In this document: positions 1-5,708 of the stretch, piece after piece
Layout: each line of letters starts with the position of its first letter
How positions within the stretch are numbered: the stretch's first letter is position 1
Origin: JBCCLJ01 sp039026915
GTDB taxonomy: Bacteria > Acidobacteriota > Thermoanaerobaculia > Multivoradales > Multivoraceae
Assembly: GCA_039026915.1 (NCBI GenBank)
Contig: JBCCLJ010000256.1
Span: forward strand, 1-8,939
Length of the DNA: 8,939 nucleotides
Reading direction: 5' to 3'
Program-made: the position numbers and the translations under genes
The notes under the pieces: generated by a model
What the model saw: the letters and a program-made list of their open reading frames with translations, nothing else
The model's database searches: none
What the model was told of the DNA's origin: nothing

Positions 1-44
1 CTCGACGAACGCCGCGGGCCGCTGAACATCCGCACGGCGATCAT
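1..44 (-). CDS. Possible 5' end of a further gene of the minus-strand operon (partial)
   Basis: An ATG at 44-42 on the minus strand opens a frame (MIAVRMFSGPRRSS) that runs off the window edge. It starts 9 nt after the stop codon of the S41 gene, which is the spacing expected of the next gene in an operon. I see no Shine-Dalgarno sequence in front of it. Fourteen residues are too few to recognise a family. It could equally be noncoding sequence after the operon. Confidence 0.3.
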   Translation of the reverse strand, partial: MIAVRMFSGPRRSS

Positions 45-53
45 ACGAGGATG

Positions 54-1211
54 CTAGGCAACCTTGCGCTCGTCTTCCGGCTCACCGGACAGTAAAAGCT
101 CCACGGCGCGCTCGAGGAAGGCGTCTCCCTCCTCTTCGTCGGTCGTCCGCAGGCGATTGACTCGAACGTCTGGTGCCAGACCCTCGTTCAGCATCTCCCC
201 ATCCGGACCCGTGAAGAACGCGGCCGTCAGCTCCAGGAGACCGTCCGAGAGGTTGATCTGCTCCGCGACTCCGGCGTGACCGAAGGACCGGTTTCCGAGG
301 ACCATGGCGTCCGCTTTCTGCTGCAGCACGGCAACGACGACTTCGCTGGCACCCTGCGTCCCGTGATCGACGAGCACTCCCAGCTGCCCCGTCCAGACGC
401 TGTCGATCTCGCTGCTGTACGTCGCCAGAGTCTTGTCGCGCGACTTGAGCTGACCGAGATCGCCCTGCGCGAAGAGTTCGGCGACGTCGTAAGCGACCTC
501 CGCGTCACCGCCGGCGACGCCTCGGAGGTCCAGTAGCAGCGGGCCGTCGAGAGAGCTCAGCGCGGACTTCACGCCTGCGACCGTCGCCTCGCCGATGCTC
601 GGGATGCGCAGAACCTGAACGCCGTCGAGCTCGGACACGCTAACCGCCGAAGGCTCGAAGTCGGCCAGCTGGAAGCTCAGTTCCTCGGCTTCTCCACCGC
701 GAACGAGCTCGAACAGCACTTCGGTCCCGACCGGCGCAGCCAGCGTCTGACGGATCTGCCAGAGCGGCATCGAGCGCGTCGACACGCCGCCGATTTCAGA
801 GACGATGTCGCCCTGACGGATTCCCGCCTCGTCGCCCGGGCTGCCCTCCTCGACGGCGACGACGTAAGCGACGCCACGGTCCTTCAGCAGGAAGAGGCCA
901 CTGCGCGCGCTGCCCACCTCCGCGGAGCGGCGGTACTCGTCGATCTGTTCTTCGGGGACGAAGACCGACAGCGGATCGAGAGCGTCGGACGCGCCGTCGA
1001 GAGCACCGGCCATGAGCGCGCGGATGTCGGCTTCCTCGACGTAGGCCTCCCGAACGTACTTGAGCACCTCGCGAAAGATCGACAGGTACTTGTAGATCGA
1101 GTCGCCTTCGACGCCGTCTTCGGTGGGCGCACCGAAGACCAGTCCCGAGCCGAGCAACGGCAGGACGATACAGACGGAGAGGATCAGAAACAGGACGCGG
1201 CTCTTGTTCAC
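54..1211 (-). CDS. Exported PDZ/S41 (CtpA-like) protein, probable inactive protease
   Basis: This is a 385-residue protein of the carboxyl-terminal processing (tail-specific) protease family, acting outside the inner membrane. Residues 1-28 are a signal peptide (hydrophobic core about 6-26, likely cut after FGA). Residues 38-98 are the family's helical N-terminal region (DALDPLSVFVPEEQ). Residues about 101-172 form a PDZ domain (EEGSPGDEAGIRQGDIV). Residues about 190-350 are the S41 core (LLLDLRGVAGG at 226-235, LSDGLLELTAAFFTGPDG at 321-338). Active members have a Ser nucleophile in G-S-A-S-A-S-E and a Lys 25 residues later in F-G-K. Here those positions are Gly287 (in GTQGASE) and His312 (in FGHAG), and the usual Gln is Ala316. 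A peptidase function is therefore unlikely; peptide binding or scaffolding through the PDZ is inferred. The start is GTG, without a clear ribosome site, and is supported by the signal peptide. It follows the EnvC-like gene after 215 nt. Confidence 0.9.
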   Translation of the reverse strand: MNKSRVLFLILSVCIVLPLLGSGLVFGAPTEDGVEGDSIYKYLSIFREVLKYVREAYVEEADIRALMAGALDGASDALDPLSVFVPEEQIDEYRRSAEVGSARSGLFLLKDRGVAYVVAVEEGSPGDEAGIRQGDIVSEIGGVSTRSMPLWQIRQTLAAPVGTEVLFELVRGGEAEELSFQLADFEPSAVSVSELDGVQVLRIPSIGEATVAGVKSALSSLDGPLLLDLRGVAGGDAEVAYDVAELFAQGDLGQLKSRDKTLATYSSEIDSVWTGQLGVLVDHGTQGASEVVVAVLQQKADAMVLGNRSFGHAGVAEQINLSDGLLELTAAFFTGPDGEMLNEGLAPDVRVNRLRTTDEEEGDAFLERAVELLLSGEPEDERKVA

Positions 1212-1400
1212 GGGTTTCGCTCTTGAAGGTCAGGGGGAAGCCGCGGAGGCTCCGGGGATAGGGGCTTTGAGATGGCGGCGATGAAGCGGAAGACTGCTCT
1301 TGATACGGATCGGGGCCGGTTCGGTTCCGCCGGCTCTGACGTCAACCGATCTTCCGGCCGATTCATTCTCGTCGAGTCGATGACCTCCCGAGAAGCGCGA

Positions 1401-1414
1401 CCGTTCGGGAACGG
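1401..1414. repeat. Short inverted repeat in the EnvC-S41 intergenic gap
   Basis: CCGTT and AACGG, separated by CGGG, form a perfect 5-bp stem in the 215-bp gap between the EnvC-like and S41 genes, 12 nt past the EnvC-like stop. There is no T-run on either strand, so it does not look like a complete terminator. It could stabilise the upstream message or be chance. The rest of the gap (1212-1400) shows no convincing gene. An 8-nt palindrome TGACGTCA lies at 1337-1344. Confidence 0.3.
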
Positions 1415-1426
1415 CCTCGGCGTGGC

Positions 1427-2587
1427 TCACCGCAGCCAGGACAGCGGATCCTCAGCCTTCGATCCGGCCCGGAACTCCAGGTAGAGAGTCTCTCCACAGG
1501 AGCCCAGATTAGCTCCCAAAGGTAGCACATCGTCGGTCTCGACCAGGATCTCCTCGAGGCCTGCGTAGAGCGTGAAAACGCGTTCTCGATGCTGGAGAAT
1601 CACGGTTTGACCGAAGCCCTCGAAGGCCGCGGCGTAGCGTACCTTCCCGGGGAAGACCGCCCGCGTCGCGGATGATTCACAGGCGATTCGGATGCCGTTG
1701 TGCGGCACCTTGGTGCCGTAGCGGGGATCGCGACGTGGGCCGAACGGCAGCTGGACCGTGCCGTCGAGCGGCCAGTCGACGGCGCCTCGGAAGTCTTCGA
1801 TGGCACGGCCCCGCAAAGGGTCCGAGGGCTGGGCGGCAATCAGGGCCATGAGCGACTCGAGCCGCTCGAGTCGGAGCTCCACGTCGCGAGCCTCCTGCGC
1901 CGCGCTCGTCTCACGAGCCAGAGCACGATCGAGTAGCCGCTGTTGACGGCGACGCACGACGTCGAGAGCGGCCTCACGCTCGCTCTCCTCGGCCAGCAGC
2001 GCAAGGGCAGCTTGCCGACGACTCTCCAAGCGCTGCGTTTCGGCCTCCAGATCGTTCTCCGCCTGCCGGTAGAGGTTCAGGGCCTGACCGTCCTGACGGA
2101 CGAGGTACCTCAGGAGGCGCGCCGCCGGACGCGGGTCCTCAGTGCTCTCGAGCTCCATCGAGAGCAGCAAGCGAAGGTAGCCTCCGCCACCGTAGCGGGC
2201 CAGCGCGACGAGGCGCCGTCGCACCTTGCCTCGCAGGCGCGCCACCTGACGAGCGAGTTCGGCCCGGCGCTCCTCCGACGCAGTCAGGTCGACCTGCGCC
2301 TGAAGAAGCCGCAGGCGCGCTTCCTCGACCTCAGCGGCGAGGAGATCGAGCTCGAGGCGCGTCTCGCGGAGCTGACCGGTCAGCCCGGCGACCCGTTGCC
2401 GCGCGCCCTCGAGAAGTCGGCGACTCTCAGCGACTCGCGCGCCGAGTTCCCTGAGGCGCTCAGCTCGGTCGCTGTCGCTCGCCTGCCCCGCCCGACCGCC
2501 GACCGCGGCCGCGACGAAAGCCAGAAGGAGAAAGCCGAGAAGGCGAAGGGCCCTTCGCGCCAGCTCTCGGCTCTCGGCGGTCAGCAA
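1427..2587 (-). CDS. EnvC-like murein hydrolase activator (coiled coil plus degenerate LytM/M23 domain)
   Basis: In Gram-negative bacteria EnvC is periplasmic and switches on cell-wall amidases at the division site; it does not cut peptidoglycan itself. This 386-residue protein has the same plan: a membrane or signal segment (about 13-30), a long charged coiled coil (about 40-250, Arg/Glu/Leu rich) and a C-terminal LytM/M23 domain (about 270-386: PFGPRRDPRYGTKVPHNG). Of the residues active M23 enzymes use, only His296 remains. The zinc Asp is Arg300 (HNGIR), the YAHL histidine is Gly343 (YAGL), and the HLH pair is Thr367/Tyr369 (TLYLEF), much like EnvC's SLYFE. It is therefore an activator or scaffold by inference. 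Cys303 and Cys364 are its only cysteines and could form a disulfide. The TTG start is chosen because TGGAG (2593-2597) lies 5 nt upstream. It begins 15 nt after the STAS gene. Confidence 0.88.
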   Translation of the reverse strand: MLTAESRELARRALRLLGFLLLAFVAAAVGGRAGQASDSDRAERLRELGARVAESRRLLEGARQRVAGLTGQLRETRLELDLLAAEVEEARLRLLQAQVDLTASEERRAELARQVARLRGKVRRRLVALARYGGGGYLRLLLSMELESTEDPRPAARLLRYLVRQDGQALNLYRQAENDLEAETQRLESRRQAALALLAEESEREAALDVVRRRQQRLLDRALARETSAAQEARDVELRLERLESLMALIAAQPSDPLRGRAIEDFRGAVDWPLDGTVQLPFGPRRDPRYGTKVPHNGIRIACESSATRAVFPGKVRYAAAFEGFGQTVILQHRERVFTLYAGLEEILVETDDVLPLGANLGSCGETLYLEFRAGSKAEDPLSWLR

Positions 2588-2592
2588 GCGAA

Positions 2593-2597
2593 CTCCA
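2593..2597 (-). promoter_or_regulatory. Ribosome binding site deciding the TTG start of the EnvC-like gene
   Basis: On the minus strand TGGAG is followed by 5 nt (TTCGC) and then TTG at 2587. No ATG or GTG lies in a comparable place before the membrane segment, so this site sets the start. Confidence 0.6.
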
Positions 2598-2602
2598 GGG
2601 CG

Positions 2603-2938
2603 CTAGAACGAAGCGACGGCCTCGTCCTCGGTGTCGAGGATGTCCAGAACCGTGACCAGCTGCGTGATCTGAAGGATGTCGCTGACCTTCGATGGGATCG
2701 AGTAGAGCTTCAGAGCACCGCCGGCCTTCTTGACCGTGGTGAACGCAGCGACGAGCTCGCCGATGCCGGAGGAGTCGATCGTCTTGACGCCCTGCAGATT
2801 GATCAGGATGTTCTTCGCACCGCCGTCGACGGCCGCGTGCACCGCGTCACGAAGCGCAATGTCGCCGACGCCGATGGTGATCTTTCCCTTGAGATCGAGG
2901 ATGGTCACCTCGTCCCGTTCGCGAGTTGCAATCTTCAT
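2603..2938 (-). CDS. STAS-domain anti-sigma factor antagonist (SpoIIAA/RsbV-like)
   Basis: This is a single STAS domain of 111 residues, the normal size of the family, with no membrane segment; it is cytoplasmic. In the partner switch, the unphosphorylated antagonist captures the anti-sigma kinase and frees its target; phosphorylation of one serine undoes this. The family signature is seen at 54-60 as IDSSGIG. By alignment with SpoIIAA (MDSSGLG), Ser57 is the expected phosphorylation site. The N-terminal strand VTILDLKGKITIG (11-23) and ILINLQGVKTID (44-55) also fit. The ATG start has a strong ribosome site, AGGAGA at 2946-2951, 7 nt upstream. It lies directly after the kinase gene (42-nt gap) and 15 nt before the EnvC-like gene, so the pair is very likely co-transcribed with envelope genes. 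No sigma factor is present in the window. Confidence 0.93.
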   Translation of the reverse strand: MKIATRERDEVTILDLKGKITIGVGDIALRDAVHAAVDGGAKNILINLQGVKTIDSSGIGELVAAFTTVKKAGGALKLYSIPSKVSDILQITQLVTVLDILDTEDEAVASF

Positions 2939-2945
2939 TCACCTG

Positions 2946-2951
2946 TCTCCT
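2946..2951 (-). promoter_or_regulatory. Strong Shine-Dalgarno site of the STAS gene
   Basis: AGGAGA on the minus strand lies 7 nt before the ATG at 2938. It is one of the best ribosome sites in the window and fixes the start. Confidence 0.7.
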
Positions 2952-2980
2952 AAAACTCCAGAACTGAGACCCGAGAGTCT

Positions 2981-3427
2981 CTAGTCGCCCTGCTCCGGCG
3001 GCGGCGAGTCGAACCGCTTGCGCAGCTTGACCACGGTGCCGCCCTCGGGGGCAAAGTCATACGTAATTTCGTCCATGAACCGGTTCATGTAGAAAATCCC
3101 ACGGCCGTCCGGCTTGAGCAGATTGTCGGGTTCGAGGGGGTTCTCGACTCCCTTCGGATCGAAGCCTTCTCCCTGGTCCTGAATCAGGACGATGACCTGC
3201 TCTTCGTCGATCCGCAGCTCCACCTCGACCTGCTTCGCCGGATCCTCTTTGTTGCCGTGCTTGATCGCATTGGCGAGGGCCTCGCGCAGTGCAATGCCGA
3301 CCCAGTACCTGCTGTCGTCGTCCATGGCGGTCTCTCGGAGCGAATCGTCGAGTACCACCTGAACGAGCTCTATGTTCTCGAATCTGCTGCCGATCGACAG
3401 CAAGACCAAGTTCTCATCGCTGCTCAT
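2981..3427 (-). CDS. RsbW/SpoIIAB-like ATP-binding anti-sigma factor kinase
   Basis: This is a 148-residue GHKL ATPase of the serine-kinase anti-sigma type. Such proteins bind a sigma factor or another target and phosphorylate the STAS antagonist. The N box is REALANAIKHGN (48-59), with Glu49 and Asn53 at the positions of the SpoIIAB catalytic base and Mg ligand. The G1 box is DQGEGFD (84-90) and the G2 box is GRGIFYMNRFMDEI (108-121). The length is usual for the family; there is no sensor domain or membrane segment. The C-terminal tail (141-148, SPPPEQGD) is acidic and proline rich. The cognate antagonist is the next gene, 42 nt downstream, which strengthens the call. The ATG at 3427 has no visible Shine-Dalgarno sequence; a TAGACT lies 13 nt before it. 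The controlled sigma factor or other partner is not encoded here. Confidence 0.92.
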   Translation of the reverse strand: MSSDENLVLLSIGSRFENIELVQVVLDDSLRETAMDDDSRYWVGIALREALANAIKHGNKEDPAKQVEVELRIDEEQVIVLIQDQGEGFDPKGVENPLEPDNLLKPDGRGIFYMNRFMDEITYDFAPEGGTVVKLRKRFDSPPPEQGD

Positions 3428-3440
3428 GACAATGGCGCGG

Positions 3441-3446
3441 AGTCTA
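3441..3446 (-). promoter_or_regulatory. Weak -10-like element before the anti-sigma kinase gene
   Basis: TAGACT (4 of 6 matches to TATAAT) on the minus strand ends 13 nt before the kinase ATG, which has no Shine-Dalgarno sequence. No matching -35 is seen. It could be an internal promoter giving a very short leader, or chance. Confidence 0.2.
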
Positions 3447-3475
3447 GCAGGCTTTCCGCCGCCCTCCGGAAACGA

Positions 3476-4333
3476 TCAGCCACCGGCGCTCGCAGCGGCC
3501 GCAGCCGTCGGAATCAGGACGAGAAGCTGAACGGCGTCGAACGTGGCATGGGCTGCAACGGCTGCGAAGACGCTGCCGCGCCAGCGGGCCAACAGCCCGT
3601 AGCTGAGCGAGAGGAGCGTCACGCCGAACAGCATGAACGGCTCGCCGTAGCCGAGGTGAGCGCAGGCAAACAGCACGGTGGAGCCGACGAGGCCGATCCG
3701 CGGCTGCAGAAAGCCGCGAAAGAAGATCTCTTCGACGACGCCAGCCGACAGGCTGACGGCAAGCCGCAGCCACCAGGGCTGCCCGACGATCCAAGCGACC
3801 ATCGGCGGCATGCCCTCGGGCAGAGCGCCGCGCAGGCCGACGCCGGAGAGAAGCAGACCGAAGACCATGACGCAACCGAGCACGACGGCCCAGATCGCGA
3901 CGCCGACGCACGTCCCCAGAACGAGCTCTTGAACGGGCTCCTCGCTCTCCAGTCCCAGCTCCTCGGAGAGCGATCGATCGCCGCCGGCCGCGGTGCGCGG
4001 CTCCCCCGCCGCCCACCAGATCGTCAGTGCGAGAACGAACAGGAGGTGCAGACCGAAGAGAACCACCGGCGAGCCCGGCTCGACCCACTCCATCGGCTGA
4101 CCCACGACGCCCAGAACGGCGAAGGCTCCCAGGTAGAGGCTGGCGGCGATGGCTGCCCAGCCGAGGGCCCGTCGCACCGGTGCCATGGGCCCGCGCCGAA
4201 AACTCTCGGGATCCAGCTCCTTCGAAGCGCTGCGCAGCGCGATCCACAGCGTCGCCAGAATCGCGAGAACGGGCGGCAGCAGGCCGCGAACGAGGGCCTC
4301 GGCGATCGGCATTTCGACGGGAGAATCGACCAT
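3476..4333 (-). CDS. CPBP-family intramembrane metalloprotease
   Basis: This 285-residue multi-pass membrane protein belongs to the CPBP (CAAX protease and bacteriocin-processing) family, whose members cut within or next to membranes. Motif 1 is EEIFFRGFLQ (201-210), carrying the Glu-Glu pair and Arg206. Motif 2 is FACAH (222-226) with His226. The final motif is AHATFD (261-266) with His262 and Asp266. These residues are intact, so it should be active. Hydrophobic stretches at about 13-33, 56-79, 87-108, 138-163, 178-200, 213-226, 233-248 and 254-278 are likely membrane or membrane-embedded segments. A charged, Glu-rich loop (111-137) is probably outside the membrane core. It is the first gene of the minus-strand operon and ends 48 nt before the anti-sigma kinase, so it could act upstream in the same pathway; the substrate is unknown. 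The ATG start has no Shine-Dalgarno sequence. Confidence 0.88.
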   Translation of the reverse strand: MVDSPVEMPIAEALVRGLLPPVLAILATLWIALRSASKELDPESFRRGPMAPVRRALGWAAIAASLYLGAFAVLGVVGQPMEWVEPGSPVVLFGLHLLFVLALTIWWAAGEPRTAAGGDRSLSEELGLESEEPVQELVLGTCVGVAIWAVVLGCVMVFGLLLSGVGLRGALPEGMPPMVAWIVGQPWWLRLAVSLSAGVVEEIFFRGFLQPRIGLVGSTVLFACAHLGYGEPFMLFGVTLLSLSYGLLARWRGSVFAAVAAHATFDAVQLLVLIPTAAAAASAGG

Positions 4334-4344
4334 GAGCGGGGCTC

Positions 4345-4350
4345 AGTGTA
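4345..4350 (-). promoter_or_regulatory. Candidate -10 element of the minus-strand operon (short or absent leader)
   Basis: TACACT on the minus strand (4 of 6 to TATAAT) ends 11 nt before the CPBP ATG. A weak -35 candidate, TCGAAG, lies 17 nt upstream of it. Transcription would begin only about 4-6 nt before the start codon, which agrees with the lack of a ribosome site. Confidence 0.35.
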
Positions 4351-4385
4351 GCCGCCTCGATCGCGCCTTCGAGACCGCCGTCGCG

Positions 4386-4394
4386 TGCTATGCT
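4386..4394 (+). promoter_or_regulatory. Candidate extended -10 promoter for the gcdH-glpX operon
   Basis: TGCTATGCT fits an extended -10 (TGn followed by TATGCT, 4 of 6 to TATAAT) in the divergent intergenic region. No good -35 is visible. It would give a leader of about 85 nt that includes the inverted repeat at 4420-4434 and the ribosome site at 4474-4479. Confidence 0.3.
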
Positions 4395-4419
4395 TCGACG
4401 GTTCTGGAGGCCTGACCGC

Positions 4420-4434
4420 GACGCTTCAAGCGTC
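4420..4434. repeat. Perfect 15-nt inverted repeat, candidate operator or leader hairpin
   Basis: GACGCTT and AAGCGTC are perfect 7-nt arms around a single central C. The repeat sits between the candidate plus-strand promoter and the gcdH start, and upstream of the divergent operon's promoter. The odd-centred dyad suits a dimeric repressor site; as RNA it could fold with 5-6 bp. No regulator gene is nearby. Confidence 0.45.
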
Positions 4435-4473
4435 CCGGCTCTCGTCCGTTTCAGAACCCCTGACTACCTTGCG

Positions 4474-4479
4474 AAGGAG
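4474..4479 (+). promoter_or_regulatory. Ribosome binding site deciding the TTG start of gcdH
   Basis: AAGGAG lies 5 nt before TTG at 4485. The next in-frame candidate, ATG at 4512, has no such site, so TTG is preferred. Confidence 0.65.
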
Positions 4480-4484
4480 CTGCT

Positions 4485-5708
4485 TTGGACCGCTTTCCCG
4501 GCGTTGATTTCATGGATATCGAGAGCCTTTTGACGGGCGAAGAGCGGCTCATCCGCGACACCGTCCGTCGCTTTGTCGACGAGAAGGTCAAGCCGATCAT
4601 CGAGGAGTGCCACCGCGACGGCCGCGCACCGATGGAGCTGACCCCCGAGATCGGCGATCTCAACCTCTTCGGCGCGACGATTCCGGAGTACGACCTCCCG
4701 GGCGTCGGCCCCGTCAGCTATGGCCTCATCATGCAGGAGCTCGAGCGCGGCGACTCGGGCCTGCGCAGCATCGTCTCGGTGCAGAGCTCCCTGGTGATGT
4801 ACCCGATCTACACCTACGGCTCCCAGGAGCAGAAGGACCGCTGGATCCCGGCGCTCGGCTCCGGCAAGACCATCGGCTGCTTCGGCCTCACCGAAGCGGA
4901 CTTCGGCTCCAACCCCGGCGGCATGCGCACGACGGCGAAGCGCGACGGCGACCATTGGGTGCTCAACGGCGGCAAGATGTGGATCACGAACGGCAGCATC
5001 GCCGACGTCGCCGTCGTCTGGGCGCGCACCGATGAGGGCATCCGCGGCTTCCTCGTCGAGAAGGACACCCCCGGCTTCACCTCGGCCGAGATCAAGGGCA
5101 AGTTCTCCCTGCGCGCGTCGGTGACCGGCGAGCTGATGTTCAACAACTGCCGGATTCCGGCCGAGAACATGCTGCCGGGCACCAACGGTCTCAAGTGCGC
5201 GCTCGACACGCTCACTCAGGCGCGCTTTGGCATCTGCTTCGGCGGCATCGGTTCGGCGATGGAGTGCTACTACACCGCTCTCGAGTACGCCAAGCAGCGC
5301 ATCCAGTTCGCGGGCGCACCGATCGCAGCGCACCAGTTGGTCCAGGAGAAGCTCGTCTGGATGATCAGCGAGATCACCAAAGGGCAGCTGATGGCCTACC
5401 AACTCGGCAAGCTCAAAGAGGCCGGGACGATGGAAGGCCACCACGTCTCGATGTGCAAGCGCAACAACATCTGGGTTGCTCGCGAGTGCGCCAAGCTGGC
5501 GCGCGAGATCCTCGGCGCGGCCGGCATCGTCGACGATTACCCCATCATGCGCCACATGATGAACATCGAGTCGGTCTACACCTACGAGGGAACCCACGAC
5601 ATCCATGCGCTCGTCGTGGGTGCGGAGATCACCGGAATCCCGGCCTTCAATCCGTCGATGCCCAAGGAAGCCGCTCGCCGGGCCTCGATGGAGGCCGTGC
5701 ACTCGTGA
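4485..5708 (+). CDS. gcdH: Glutaryl-CoA dehydrogenase (acyl-CoA dehydrogenase family)
   Basis: This FAD enzyme oxidises and decarboxylates glutaryl-CoA to crotonyl-CoA in lysine, tryptophan and aromatic-compound breakdown. It is cytoplasmic and passes electrons to ETF. The 407-residue sequence follows the family closely: N-terminal helical domain (about 14-128), FAD-contact segments CFGLTEADFGS (132-142) and WITNG (166-170), and C-terminal helical domain (about 240-385). The catalytic base is Glu368 in TYEGTHDIH. Arg94, which in the human enzyme (mature numbering) binds the substrate carboxylate, is present in GLRSIVSVQ, as are Glu87 and Tyr367. These residues favour the decarboxylating type over the non-decarboxylating enzymes of some anaerobes; that last step is inference. 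The N-terminus MDRFPGVDFMD and the 19-residue tail are slightly variable parts. The last codons overlap glpX by 4 nt. Another acyl-CoA substrate is possible but less likely. Confidence 0.93.
   Translation: MDRFPGVDFMDIESLLTGEERLIRDTVRRFVDEKVKPIIEECHRDGRAPMELTPEIGDLNLFGATIPEYDLPGVGPVSYGLIMQELERGDSGLRSIVSVQSSLVMYPIYTYGSQEQKDRWIPALGSGKTIGCFGLTEADFGSNPGGMRTTAKRDGDHWVLNGGKMWITNGSIADVAVVWARTDEGIRGFLVEKDTPGFTSAEIKGKFSLRASVTGELMFNNCRIPAENMLPGTNGLKCALDTLTQARFGICFGGIGSAMECYYTALEYAKQRIQFAGAPIAAHQLVQEKLVWMISEITKGQLMAYQLGKLKEAGTMEGHHVSMCKRNNIWVARECAKLAREILGAAGIVDDYPIMRHMMNIESVYTYEGTHDIHALVVGAEITGIPAFNPSMPKEAARRASMEAVHS
5690..5694 (+). promoter_or_regulatory. Ribosome binding site for glpX inside the end of gcdH
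   Basis: GGAGG lies 10 nt before the GTG at 5705 and within the last codons of gcdH. The spacing is a little long. Together with the 4-nt stop/start overlap it suggests translational coupling. Confidence 0.45.

Noticed and set aside
1337..1344. TGACGTCA palindrome with an overlapping TTGACG on the minus strand, as a promoter for the S41 gene
   Set aside because: No -10 element lies 16-18 nt downstream, so a promoter cannot be supported.
1230..1430. Short minus-strand frame filling the gap between the EnvC-like and S41 genes
   Set aside because: It starts inside the EnvC-like stop region and has no family similarity; the composition looks noncoding.
1943..2953. Plus-strand open frame of about 336 codons across the EnvC-like and STAS genes
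   Set aside because: It spans two well-supported opposite-strand genes and their ribosome sites; its Arg/Glu/Ala-rich translation mirrors the coiled coil.
3257..4351. Plus-strand open frame of about 364 codons across the kinase and CPBP genes
   Set aside because: It is very rich in Gln, Ala, Asp and Arg with no motif, and lies opposite two genes with intact catalytic motifs.
4464..5702. Long open frame (about 410 codons) antisense to gcdH
   Set aside because: The frame is a GC-rich mirror of a clearly recognised gene. Its translation is Ala/Asp/Leu/Arg repetitive with no family motif, and no ribosome site supports it.
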